Of a stretch of DNA of 64,000 bases, positions 42,421 to 51,006 are shown in pieces; position 1 is the stretch's first letter, and the number at the start of each line of letters is the position of its first letter. A program made the translations under genes and the position numbers. Source of the stretch: Salsipaludibacter sp963735045 (GTDB taxonomy: Bacteria > Actinomycetota > Nitriliruptoria > Nitriliruptorales > Nitriliruptoraceae); NCBI GenBank assembly GCA_963735045.1, contig CAVTIZ010000003.1:1302001-1366000 (forward strand), in the 5' to 3' direction. The notes below the pieces were generated by a model. It was given only the letters and a program-made list of their open reading frames with translations. It made no database searches and had not been told where the DNA came from.

Positions 42421-43563
42421 TCACTGCACCAGGAACACCGACCGCGTCCCCAGGTCGCACGGATCGCCCAGCGCGCACGAGCTCGGCGTGATGCTGTCGG
42501 TGTAGTTGACGCGCTTGTAGACCAGGTTGAAGAAGAACTCCTGGTTCGTCCCGACGGTGACGTCACGGGGGGGGTCGATCAGTGACGTGTTGGCCGCGCT
42601 GCACGGTCCTGTGGCAGGTGGCGAGGAGGGGTGGATGCGGTTGCCCAGGTGGTACCCGCACATCTGCACCGTGACCACGGCCAGGACCGTGAACTCGGCG
42701 TTCGTGCCGGTGCCCTGGACCGCCCCGAAGACCGGCAACTGGAAGTCGACCTCGTCGTCGATCAATGGATCGAAGTTCGAGGCCGCCGAGACGGGTGTTC
42801 CCGTGTCCCCGGACAGGCACCGGGCGGGCACGATGGGATCGCCGGTCGGCGGACAGTCCACGAAGGTCATCGGCGCCGACGACGGCCCGATGGGGTTGGT
42901 GCAGCCCTGCGCGATCGCGGGGCCGAGCTGGGACGGCAGATCACCCGGGCAGTCGATGGTCCACCAGTTCCCGGGCGGCTCCGGGCACGCCGCCGGGTCA
43001 CTGGGGGCGCCGTTGTCCACCACCGTCGTCGAACGCACCTGCGTGGGCATGGGCTCGTCGGAGGCCGGCGCGTCGGCGGCACACAGCATGTACGGCCGCA
43101 CCCCGGACCCGAGGGCGCCCGGGATGCCCAGGGCGGCTTCGGCCTTCCGGGTCGACTGGATCTGCGTGCGCGCGCCGGGCATGGCCCGCGCCAGGGAGGT
43201 CTCGGTCGTGACGGTGGCCGTCCAGCCGGCCCGGAGTTCGGATCCCTCGCACCGGATGTCGGCCACCACGTCGACGCTCGGGTGGTTCTGCTGGAACACG
43301 TCCTGGCCGGCATTGACGCCGAGCTCGTACCCGGCCGTGGCCAGGATCTGCGGACACGAACCGGGGACCTCGGCATAGGCCGCCGCCGAGGCGAGCGCCG
43401 CCGCATCCACGCCCGTCTGGACCTGGCGGCTCTCGGAGTAGGCCAGGCCGAAGTCCACGGCGAACGACGACAGGCCGAGCAGGACGACCAGGCACACGGC
43501 CACCACGATGGCGACGGCGCCCTGCTCGTCGTCGACGGGTCGTGGTCCCGGCCGGGTCGTCAT
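42421..43563 (-). CDS. tadG: Tad pilus pseudopilin-like protein TadG
   Basis: 380 residues. The N-terminal TadE/G-like helix 'DEQGAVAIVVAVCLVVLLGL' near residue 14 is a hydrophobic stem with the 'GAVAIxxA' start of TadG N-terminal domains, then 'SRQVQTGVDAAALASAAAYA' as in Flp pilus-assembly TadG. The remainder is an extracytoplasmic domain with an even set of cysteines that may form disulfides, and it lacks the VWA metal site of long TadG proteins. The ATG overlaps the previous stop by ATGA. Last gene of the tadE-tadE-tadG block; with pilins and assembly ATPases at 48-55 kb it should belong to the same adhesive pilus. Confidence 0.75.
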   Translation of the reverse strand: MTTRPGPRPVDDEQGAVAIVVAVCLVVLLGLSSFAVDFGLAYSESRQVQTGVDAAALASAAAYAEVPGSCPQILATAGYELGVNAGQDVFQQNHPSVDVVADIRCEGSELRAGWTATVTTETSLARAMPGARTQIQSTRKAEAALGIPGALGSGVRPYMLCAADAPASDEPMPTQVRSTTVVDNGAPSDPAACPEPPGNWWTIDCPGDLPSQLGPAIAQGCTNPIGPSSAPMTFVDCPPTGDPIVPARCLSGDTGTPVSAASNFDPLIDDEVDFQLPVFGAVQGTGTNAEFTVLAVVTVQMCGYHLGNRIHPSSPPATGPCSAANTSLIDPPRDVTVGTNQEFFFNLVYKRVNYTDSITPSSCALGDPCDLGTRSVFLVQ

Positions 43564-44051
43564 GATGCCTCGCACGCGAACACGCCGTCCCGGGACATGG
43601 TGAAGTCCGGGTCGTTGCGGACGAACGGGATGGACAGGGCTCGGGTGATGGTGACCTCCACGGCGACCCAGGTCGCATCCGGGTCCTCGCAGGGGACGGC
43701 CGCCAGCGTGGGACACAGGTTCTTGCGGGTCGGGTCGCCGTCGTCCGCGGTGTTGCGGACCACGATGTTGAGCGTGGCGTCCGTGGAGGGATCGATGTTG
43801 GACGTCTCCATGGCATCGCGGGCGCGGTCCACGACCTCGGCGCACGTGCTGCCCTGCGACCCGTATCGCGCCCCCTCACGGGCCCCGTTGGCGATCGCCA
43901 TGACCTGGCCGAAGCCCGTGCCGACCTGCATCGTTCCCAGCAGCACCACGAGCAGGAGCGGAAGCAGCAACGCCAACTCCACCGCGGCCGCACCCCCCTG
44001 GTCGTCCCGTCCCGCGGTCCACGGATGCACCCCTCGGCGACCCCGCATCAT
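43560..44051 (-). CDS. TadE-like minor pilin 2
   Basis: 163 residues. After a short basic cytoplasmic stretch comes 'DQGGAAAVELALLLPLLLVV', the TadE signature (GxxxVExAlxxPlll) with the Glu that processing pseudopilins share. Then 'MAIANGAREGARYGSQ' matches the conserved R-E-G-A-R segment of TadE. The exported domain has paired cysteines (STCAEV, KNLCPT, VPCED, FACEAS). The ATG at 44051 overlaps the stop of the first tadE by ATGA, and its own stop overlaps tadG. No ribosome site was needed to choose it; coupling decides the start. Confidence 0.82.
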   Translation of the reverse strand: MMRGRRGVHPWTAGRDDQGGAAAVELALLLPLLLVVLLGTMQVGTGFGQVMAIANGAREGARYGSQGSTCAEVVDRARDAMETSNIDPSTDATLNIVVRNTADDGDPTRKNLCPTLAAVPCEDPDATWVAVEVTITRALSIPFVRNDPDFTMSRDGVFACEAS

Positions 44052-44578
44052 GGCATCACCGCGTTGTACTCGCATCGTGCGCTGCCCTCACGCCGGAGGT
44101 CGAAGGTGTCCGCACCGAAGAACGGGATGATGAGGCTCGCGGTGTAGTTGGTGGTGACCACCAGCTCGGTCCCCACGGGCCGTCCCACGCAGGGCCTGAC
44201 CGCCGGGGCCGCACACAGGTCGGATGCGCCGTTTCGCAGCGCCGGGTCGACCGTGCTGTCGTGCACCCAGGTCTCGACGTCGGCAGGTGCCAGGGCCACG
44301 GTCACGACCCCCTGTTGCACGGCATCGACGATGTCGCCGCAACTCCCCGACGACACGGGGGGATCACTGGGTGAATCCGCCGGCTGTTCGGGGACGACCG
44401 CCACCCGGACGCCCTGCTTGGCGCCATTGCTCAGGGCGAGGTCCTGGGCGAAGAAGATGCCGAACTGGATGATGCCGAACACCAGCATGAACAGCAACGG
44501 GGCGACGATGGCGAACTCGACGGCGGCAGCCCCCTCGTCGGGACGCCGACGGCCCTGACGAACGGTCGCCTCACGCAT
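44048..44578 (-). CDS. TadE-like minor pilin 1
   Basis: 176 residues. 'DEGAAAVEFAIVAPLLFMLV' near residue 15 is a canonical TadE pseudopilin stem, followed by 'LALSNGAKQGVRVAV'. The exported domain carries four cysteines (SCGDI, LCAAP, RPCVG, ARCEY). Either GTG 44581 or the next codon ATG 44578 could start it; I chose ATG because GGGGGA is then 6 bases away. First gene of the tadE-tadE-tadG block. The region upstream has TAGACT as a possible -10 on this strand but no -35. Confidence 0.82.
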   Translation of the reverse strand: MREATVRQGRRRPDEGAAAVEFAIVAPLLFMLVFGIIQFGIFFAQDLALSNGAKQGVRVAVVPEQPADSPSDPPVSSGSCGDIVDAVQQGVVTVALAPADVETWVHDSTVDPALRNGASDLCAAPAVRPCVGRPVGTELVVTTNYTASLIIPFFGADTFDLRREGSARCEYNAVMP

Positions 44579-44961
44579 CACATCCCCCGGACTGGATCCA
44601 CGGCCGGCAGTCGTCCCGCCGCCCCCGATGCCCGGACGGGCACGAGCAGGATCCCGCGACCAACCCCGAAAAGTCTACATCACGATGGCCCGGTCCTTCC
44701 TGGCGCCGGCGGGTCACCACGACACGACTACGATCGCGACCGCGGTCGCGGGCCGAAGGGACCGTGGTCCCAACCGTCGGCCACCGCGCGTGACGTATCG
44801 TGAAGGCGTTCGGTGAGTGCGACCCCACCACCGAACTCGACTGGCCGGCAGCAGGGATTTCGGGGGAAAATCCTGCTCGCCGGCCAGTCATCTTTGGTCT
44901 GGTCCGCACCCGGGTCGGCACCACCGGTTCGACCGCGCCGGGAGGGAAGGGACGGACCACC
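44579..44961. promoter_or_regulatory. Divergent control region between tadE and GT87 operons
   Basis: This 383-base gap holds two dyads. A 16-base perfect palindrome, CGCGACCGCGGTCGCG (44735-44750), lies about midway and may be an operator for either operon. A long near-palindrome (44839-44889) follows on the GT87 side. On the minus strand TAGACT is a possible -10 for tadE. No coding sequence is supported. Confidence 0.45.
44839..44889 (+). promoter_or_regulatory. 51-base stem-loop in the GT87 leader, possible attenuator
   Basis: GACTGGCCGGC (44839-44849) pairs perfectly with GCCGGCCAGTC (44879-44889). Inside, AGCAGG pairs with CCTGCT and ATTT with AAAT, leaving a G-rich loop. The stem is followed by ATCTTTGG. 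It lies 73 bases upstream of the GT87 start codon. It looks like an attenuator/terminator or a large protein-binding dyad. No known riboswitch is recognised. Confidence 0.5.
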
Positions 44962-46266
44962 GTGCAGCCATCACACGGGACGAGCCCGGCACCTGCGGGT
45001 TCGGGCGGGTGGGTCGGACTGCTGACGCCCGCGCGACTGACGCGGTTCGGGATCGCCGTTGCCGTCGCCCTGACCGTGGCGTTCGTGGTGTTCGTGGCGA
45101 CGGCCGACGGCGTGCAGGCGATCGCGGGTGGCCGCCTGGGTGGCGACTGGGCCGCCTTCCACACGGCCGGGGTCCTGCTGCTGGACGACCCGGGCCTGCT
45201 GCTCGACCCCGTGGCACAACAGGACCAGATGGCCCGCTACCTCGACGGGAACTTCGCGCCCTTCCCCTACCCACCCCTGTTCGGCTACCTGTACGTGCCG
45301 TTCGCACTCGTGGGGTTCCGGGTCGGCTACGTGGTCTACGTCCTGTGCCTGCTGGCCCTGGGCATCGTGGCGGTGCGCTGGATCCTCGACCTGTCCGGGG
45401 TGTCGTCGGACTGGCGTCTGGTGGGACTCCTCGGGGCCATGACCTACCCCGGGACGTTCCTGTCGGTGGGCGGTGCCCAGAACGCCACGATCACGTTGTT
45501 CCTGCTCGCACTCACCGGTCGCCTGCTGGCCGATGATCGGCCGGTCGCGGCCGGGCTGGCGCTCGGACTGCTGTGGTTCAAGCCACAGTTCGCCATCCCG
45601 GTGCTGGCGCTGGTGCTGGTGGCCGGACATCGTCGCACGGTGGCGGTCGCCAGCGCCGTCGGGCTCGCCATCGCCGGTGTGACCGGCCTGGTGTTCGGCG
45701 GGGACTGGCTGGCTCGCTGGTACGACCTGTTGCGGCTGACCGACACCGGGAACCGGATCTTCAACACCGGCGCGACGGTGTCGCCGGTCGAATGGGTGCG
45801 GGGGGTGGTGGCCTCGCCCGCGGGCGACCTCGTCGGCCTCGCACTGGCCGTTGGCCTGGGACTGGGGTTCGCGGTGGTGGCGCATCGTCGCAACCGCCCC
45901 CGGGACCTCCTGCCGATCATCGTCCTGGCACTGCTGCTGACCGCGCCCCATGCCCTGCTCTACGAACTGTGCCTGCTCGTCCCGGTCCTGGCGGTCGTGG
46001 TCCGCCATCGTGGTCCCGCCTGGGGCCTGGGGCTGTGGGCCGCTGCCGGCGTGCTGGCCTTCTCGGTTCCGGCGCCACTGCGCATCGGCTACGTCGTGGT
46101 CGTCGGCGTGCTGTGGTGGTCGACGCTGCCGCCGGACTGGCGCGGACCGCCGGTGGCCGTGGCGGGCGACGACCCAACCGTCGCGTTGCGCGGTACGGAC
46201 CACACCGGCAATACCATCGTGGATCGGACGCCCCGCGACGCGTCCGGCGGCAGGGAGCATGCATGA
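44962..46266 (+). CDS. GT87-family polyprenyl-phosphate-mannose-type glycosyltransferase
   Basis: 434 residues with about ten membrane helices, the GT-C fold of DUF2029/GT87 (PF09594). Marks are 'GGDWAAFHTAGVLLLDDP' in the first external loop, with the conserved acidic residue, 'NFAPFPYPPLFGYLYVPFAL', 'GGAQNATITLFLLALTGRLL' and 'ALGLLWFKPQFAIPVLALV', the KPQ signature of the family. Members transfer mannose or arabinose from lipid-linked donors to cell-wall glycolipids. GTG 44962 with AAGGGACGG upstream. Its stop overlaps the ABC ATPase start by ATGA, so it opens a three-gene operon lying between the two Tad blocks. Confidence 0.8.
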   Translation: MQPSHGTSPAPAGSGGWVGLLTPARLTRFGIAVAVALTVAFVVFVATADGVQAIAGGRLGGDWAAFHTAGVLLLDDPGLLLDPVAQQDQMARYLDGNFAPFPYPPLFGYLYVPFALVGFRVGYVVYVLCLLALGIVAVRWILDLSGVSSDWRLVGLLGAMTYPGTFLSVGGAQNATITLFLLALTGRLLADDRPVAAGLALGLLWFKPQFAIPVLALVLVAGHRRTVAVASAVGLAIAGVTGLVFGGDWLARWYDLLRLTDTGNRIFNTGATVSPVEWVRGVVASPAGDLVGLALAVGLGLGFAVVAHRRNRPRDLLPIIVLALLLTAPHALLYELCLLVPVLAVVVRHRGPAWGLGLWAAAGVLAFSVPAPLRIGYVVVVGVLWWSTLPPDWRGPPVAVAGDDPTVALRGTDHTGNTIVDRTPRDASGGREHA

Positions 46267-47216
46267 CGGACGCGGCGATCCAGGTCGACGGGCTGGTCCG
46301 GACCTTCGGTGACCTCCGGGCGATCGACGACGTCTCCTTCGTGGTGCCCCATGGATCCGTCGTCGCCCTGCTCGGTCACAACGGGGCCGGCAAGACGACC
46401 CTGCTGCGCATCCTCAACGGACTGTTGCGCGCGACCCACGGGACGGTGCGGACCCTGGGACTCGACCCGGTCACGGACGGCCAGTCCGTGCGCGAACGCA
46501 CGGGTGTGCTGACCGAGTACCCCGCCCTGGACGACTTCCTCACCATCCGCGAGAACCTCGAGGCCTACGGGGCCATGTACGGGCTGGCCCCGACGTTGGT
46601 CGAACAGCGTGGCGCCGCCCTGCTGGCGGAACTCGGCCTCGCCGACCGGACCCACAGCCAGACACGCGACCTGTCGGCGGGGCTCAAGCAGCGCGCCGCC
46701 CTGGCCCGGGCCCTGCTCCACGACCCGGACCTGCTGCTGTTGGACGAGCCGACGTCCAACCTGGACCCGCTGGCTGCCCGCCACGTGCGACAGCTCGTGG
46801 CCGCACGTTCGCACGAGCACGGCACCACCGTGGTCGTGTCCACCCACAACCTCGCCGAGGCCAGCGCCATCGCCGACCGCGTCGTCGTGCTCCAACGGGG
46901 CCGGCTGCTGGCCGACGCGACGGTGGACGAACTGGTCGCCCGTGGCGCCCGTCCGCACGTCGCCGTCACCGTGGCTGGCGACGACCTGGCCGCGGCCATG
47001 GACCTCGCCACCCGGCTTGCGGGCGCATGCGAGCCACACCGCCGGAACGCGACCTTCAGCGTGTCGACCCGCGACGTGGGCGTCCCGCGCCTGGTGGCGT
47101 CCCTGGTCGCGGCCGGCCTGTCGGTCGAGGCCGTGGTCCCGGAGGCGCCATCGCTGGAGGACGTCTACGTCTCGCTGCATGCCCCGACCGTGCAACGGAC
47201 CGAGGTGCCCGCATGA
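46263..47216 (+). CDS. ABC transporter ATP-binding protein (ABC-2 export type)
   Basis: 317 residues. Walker A is GHNGAGKT (near 38), Q-loop 'VLTEYPALDDFLTIRENLEA', signature 'DLSAGLKQRAALARAL' (LSAGLKQ replaces LSGGQ), Walker B 'LLLLDEPTSNLDP' and the switch 'VVVSTHN'. The C-terminal 90 residues match the regulatory extension of CcmA/NatA-type exporters ('SLEDVYVSLH'). It is flanked by a 4-base ATGA overlap on each side, so it is translationally coupled to the GT87 gene and the permease. It probably exports or flips a molecule linked to the glycosyltransferase product. Confidence 0.85.
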   Translation: MTDAAIQVDGLVRTFGDLRAIDDVSFVVPHGSVVALLGHNGAGKTTLLRILNGLLRATHGTVRTLGLDPVTDGQSVRERTGVLTEYPALDDFLTIRENLEAYGAMYGLAPTLVEQRGAALLAELGLADRTHSQTRDLSAGLKQRAALARALLHDPDLLLLDEPTSNLDPLAARHVRQLVAARSHEHGTTVVVSTHNLAEASAIADRVVVLQRGRLLADATVDELVARGARPHVAVTVAGDDLAAAMDLATRLAGACEPHRRNATFSVSTRDVGVPRLVASLVAAGLSVEAVVPEAPSLEDVYVSLHAPTVQRTEVPA

Positions 47217-48085
47217 CCAGCCTGGTGTCCCCACGCGACAAGCCGTCGACGCGCATTCGCTGGCGGCGTGTCCGCTCGATCGCCCGGCGGGACATCGCCT
47301 CGATCCTGCGCAACAAGGGGGTCCGGGTCCCGCTGCTGGTCGCCCCCACGGTGATCCTGGTGATCCTGCCCGTCCTGCTGGTCACCGGCGGGGACGTCCT
47401 GACGTCGTCCACCACCGGGCAGTTCGGCCAGGGCGGCGGCGCCGGCGCGCTCACCCAGTCGTTCACCCCCGAGACCGCCGAGTTGGCCACCGGGTTCACG
47501 GGCGCCGCAGCATGGCCGACCTTCATCCTGCAGGTGTTCATCGCGCCGCTGTACCTGTTGATCCCGCTGATGGTGGCCACGGTCATCGCCGCCGACTCCT
47601 TCGCGGGCGAACGCGACCGCGGCACACTCGAGCCACTCCTGCACACGCCGACCACCGACCGCGAACTCTTCGTCGGCAAGTTCCTGTCGGCCTGGATCCC
47701 GGCGATGGTGGTCTCGCTGGGCGGATTCGTGGTCTACAGCGTGATCGCCAACGCCGTCGCCTGGCCCGTGGTGGGGGCGATCTTCTTCCCCACGCCGGAG
47801 TGGTGGTTGCTGGCCCTGGTGGTGACCCCGGCGCTGGCCGCCCTCGCGCTGGGGGTGATGGTCCTGGTGTCCAGCCGGGTCCAGTCGGTCCAGGCCGCCC
47901 ACCAGTTCGGGTCGCTGGTCGTCCTGCCGATCATCCTGCTGCTCATCGGCCAGGTGTCGGGCGCGCTGCTGTTCTCGCCCAGGTTCGTGGCCGGGCTCGG
48001 CCTGCTCATCTGGGTGGCGGCGCTGGTCGCCCTGCGCCTGGCCGCCCGGGACTTCAACCGGGATCGCCTCGCCGAGCGGCTGTGA
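47213..48085 (+). CDS. ABC-2 type transporter permease
   Basis: 290 residues with six membrane helices. 'RSIARRDIASILRNKGVRVP' is a typical cytoplasmic N-terminal elbow helix, and 'AADSFAGERDRGTLEPLLHT' is the conserved coupling segment (ExxxGTLExLLxxP) of NatB/CcmB-like ABC-2 permeases. It pairs with the ATPase whose stop it overlaps. A 150-residue extracytoplasmic loop rich in Gly/Thr sits between helices 1 and 2. Its gene converges with tadC 31 bases downstream without an obvious terminator. The cargo is unknown. Confidence 0.82.
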   Translation: MTSLVSPRDKPSTRIRWRRVRSIARRDIASILRNKGVRVPLLVAPTVILVILPVLLVTGGDVLTSSTTGQFGQGGGAGALTQSFTPETAELATGFTGAAAWPTFILQVFIAPLYLLIPLMVATVIAADSFAGERDRGTLEPLLHTPTTDRELFVGKFLSAWIPAMVVSLGGFVVYSVIANAVAWPVVGAIFFPTPEWWLLALVVTPALAALALGVMVLVSSRVQSVQAAHQFGSLVVLPIILLLIGQVSGALLFSPRFVAGLGLLIWVAALVALRLAARDFNRDRLAERL

Positions 48086-48116
48086 CCGGCGGTCCCGGTG
48101 CCCACGTCGCCCCGGG

Positions 48117-49052
48117 TCAGCGCTGGATGACGTTGTCGTAGATCGAGATGGCCGCCGGCCCCAGCAGGATCACGAACAGCGCCGGGAAGATCCCGAACAA
48201 CAGCGGGAAGATGATCTTGACGGGGAGCTTCTGGGCCTCCTCCTCGGCTCGCTGGCGACGCTTGAGACGCAGTTCGTCGGCCTGGACCTGCAACACCTTG
48301 GCGACCGAGATCCCGAAGATGTCGGCCTGGATCATGGCCAGCACGAACGACTTCAACTCCTCGACCTTGGACCGCTCGCCGAGGTCGCGGAGCGCATCGG
48401 CACGCGACCGGCCCAGGCGCATCTCCTGCACGACCCGGTACATCTCACCCCCCAGGGGACCCCGGATCTCGCGCGCCACCCGGTCCAGCGCCGCGTCGAA
48501 GCCCAGTCCGGCCTCGACGGTGATCGACAGCAGGTCCAGCGCGTCCGGCAGGGACCGCTGGATCCGCAACTGGCGCGCGCTCGCCCGGCTGCGCAGGATC
48601 CATTCGGGCAGGTAGTACCCGACCGCGGCGAACACGAACGCGCTGACGAACTGCACGAGCAGGGACAGCCCCGCCAGCCTGGTGAGCACGAGCATCACCA
48701 CGGCCAGCACCGGCGCCAGGACGACCTTGACCGCCAGGACACGCTCGCCGTCCCAGCTCGAACTGCCCCCGGCGTAGACCAGTTCCTCGTCGAGTCGCTC
48801 CACCACGGACCCCGGCGTGAAGCGGGAGACGAACCGGCCGACGCCCTGCAACGCCGGCACCAGGATGCGCTGCGAGGCCGGCACCGCGAGTTCGCGTTCG
48901 CGGACCTGGGTGACCTCCGGGTCGTCCCAGGTCGCGGTGCGCAGGCTCCGGTTGACCGAGCGTCGGGCGAGGACGGCATCGACGGCGACCATCGACACGA
49001 TGCCGACGGCCACGGTGCCGACGGCCAGGGCGGTGAGCAGGTAGGGATCCAT
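48117..49052 (-). CDS. tadC: Tad pilus assembly inner-membrane protein TadC
   Basis: 311 residues with four membrane helices and a type II secretion F domain (T2SSF). 'LPDALDLLSITVEAGLGFDA' and 'GEMYRVVQEMRLGRSRADAL' then 'VEELKSFVLAMIQADIFGIS' are the standard GspF-like blocks. The terminal helices are 'LPVKIIFPLLFGIFPALFVI'. The ATG shares its A with the TGA of tadB (TGATG), so translation is coupled. With TadB it forms the platform on which the CpaF ATPase drives pilus assembly. The frame is intact, unlike its two upstream neighbours. Confidence 0.87.
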   Translation of the reverse strand: MDPYLLTALAVGTVAVGIVSMVAVDAVLARRSVNRSLRTATWDDPEVTQVRERELAVPASQRILVPALQGVGRFVSRFTPGSVVERLDEELVYAGGSSSWDGERVLAVKVVLAPVLAVVMLVLTRLAGLSLLVQFVSAFVFAAVGYYLPEWILRSRASARQLRIQRSLPDALDLLSITVEAGLGFDAALDRVAREIRGPLGGEMYRVVQEMRLGRSRADALRDLGERSKVEELKSFVLAMIQADIFGISVAKVLQVQADELRLKRRQRAEEEAQKLPVKIIFPLLFGIFPALFVILLGPAAISIYDNVIQR

Positions 49053-50994
49053 CAGACGTCGATCTCGATCAGGTTCTTCATCCAGTACACGCCGATCGCC
49101 ATCAACACCAACGCACCACCCATCATGACCTGGCCGACCCCGCTGGTCACCAGGGGCTGGAGGTAGTCGGGGTTGACGAGCAGCATGTAGCCGCCCAACG
49201 CGAACGGCAGGGCCGTGAGGATGATCGCCGACAGGCGCCCCTCGGCCGACAGCGCGGTGATCTGGCGTCGGGTCGCCGCCCGCTCGCGCAGGGTGGCGGC
49301 CACGGTCTCCAGCAGCTTGGCGAGGTTGCCACCGACCCGACGCTGGATGTTGATCGACACGGCCACCCAGCGGAAGTCGTCGGTCCCGACCCGCTCGGCC
49401 ATCTCCATCAGCGAATCCTCCAACGGCAGCCCGAGCCGGGCCTCCGACAGCACTCGCTGGAACTCCGACCTGGTCGGGTCCGGCGGTCTCCTTGACCACG
49501 GTGTCGATGGCCTGGAGGACCCCGTAGCCAGCCTTCATCGAACCGGCCAGCAGCTGCAGGGTGTCGGGCAGCTGCTCCATGAACTGCTTCTGGCGGGAGT
49601 CGACGCGCACGCCGAGGACGATGTTGGGGACGACCCAGCCGAGGACGGCAAGGAACAACCCGACGACCACGTTGCCCAACGCCCACCCCAGGCCGAGCGC
49701 GACGAGCGCCAGGATCGCCCGCAGCGTGGTGAACTCGCCCGACCGCAGGGGCCAGGCTGCCCGGTCGATGCGGGCCTGCAGCGTCGCGTCGTAGCCCTCC
49801 GGCTTGGGGACGCGCTCGATCAGCTCGATGGCACGACGCGACATCGCCGCCGTGGTCGGGGACAGGTCCTCCCTCACCTCGGCCGGGACCTGGCCGCCGC
49901 CGATCGCGACCTGGAGGTTGCGGGCGACCTGGCGGTCGCCGATCGGCACGAACAACGCCAGCAGCAACAGCGCCAGCCCCAGCGCCGCGGCACCCACGGC
50001 CAGGGTCGCGACCCAGGCGTTGGCGAACAGCCCCGGCGAGGCCACGGCGACGACGTTGGGCTCGGCGTCGACGGGCAACTCGACGGCGTTGAGCCACGGC
50101 AACTGGTCGGAGGCACGGGCACCGTCCCGCGCGACGGCGACCTCGAAGGTGAACTGGCCCGTCCTGCCGGTGGACGGGTAGGTCAGCACGTAGCGGCTGT
50201 TGAGGTTCTTCGCGACGTCGGTGAACGCCTGCGGTCAGCCCGTCGACGCCGGTGGCCCGGATCACCCGGCCGTCGGTCGCGCGCGCCATGGCCTCCAGGG
50301 GCGCCACGTCGAGGTCGTCGGTCTGAAGGGAGACCGATGTCACCGTGGCGCCGGCGATCTCGGCCGTCCGGATCGCCTCGGCCAGGGTGGCCTCCGACCC
50401 GACGTCGGCCCCGTCGGTGAAGGTCACGATGGTGCGTTCGCCCTCCAGCGAGGCGAGCGTGGCCGCCGACAGGCGCACGGCGTCGTAGAGCCGGGTGGCC
50501 AGCCCGCCCGACATGGTGTCCAGGGCCGAGTCGATCGCCGCGACGTCCTGGGTGGGCTCGACCAACACCTCCACCTCGCCGTAGAAGGACAGCACACCCA
50601 CCGACACGCCCTGCTCGGTCACCGCCCGGCTGAACGCCTTGGCCCCGGCGATCGAGTTCTCGCGTGCGGGTCCCAGCGTCGAGTCCGAGGTGTCGATGGC
50701 CAGCATGACCGATCGCGGTTCCGGGTCCACGGCCTGTGACGCCGGCTCCACCGTGAACTCGGGGATGTCCACGCCGCCCTCGGTCACGGTGAACAGCGAC
50801 GGGTCGATCCGGTCCGCCTCCACACCGGACACGTCCAGGTCCAACTGGGTCTCGCCGTCCTTGGTGATGTCGGCATCCTGGACGTCGATGGCCAGGCCGT
50901 CCTGTGCCGTGGCCCGGATGGCCAGGCCCGGGGCCACGACCAGCAGCGCCGCCAGCAGGCATCCGGCGGCCACCACGCAGCACCCGCCGGGCAC
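49052..50994 (-). pseudogene. tadB: VWA-TadB fusion protein gene with two frameshifts
   Basis: Reading through three frames gives about 645 residues: a signal peptide (GCLLAALLVVAPGLA), a beta-domain, a von Willebrand factor A domain with an intact MIDAS start (MLAIDTSDS) and 'IVTFTDGADVGSEA', a linker and membrane helix ('VATLAVGAAALGLALLLLAL'), and a T2SSF domain ending 'YWMKNLIEIDV'. Frame breaks occur near 50231 (gcaggcgttc for gcagcgttc) and 49478 (ggacccgacc for ggaccgacc), each a +1 base duplication. Correcting both gives a family-consistent TadB. VWA-TadB fusions are known in actinobacterial Tad loci. The GTG start is 13 bases past the cpaF stop. Confidence 0.75.
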
Positions 50995-51006
50995 GGTCGA
51001 CGGGCA

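Noticed and set aside
41250..42430. Integrated element around the tyrosine recombinase
   Set aside because: No direct repeats, tRNA end, excisionase or phage genes were found near it; a lone recombinase is not enough to call an element.
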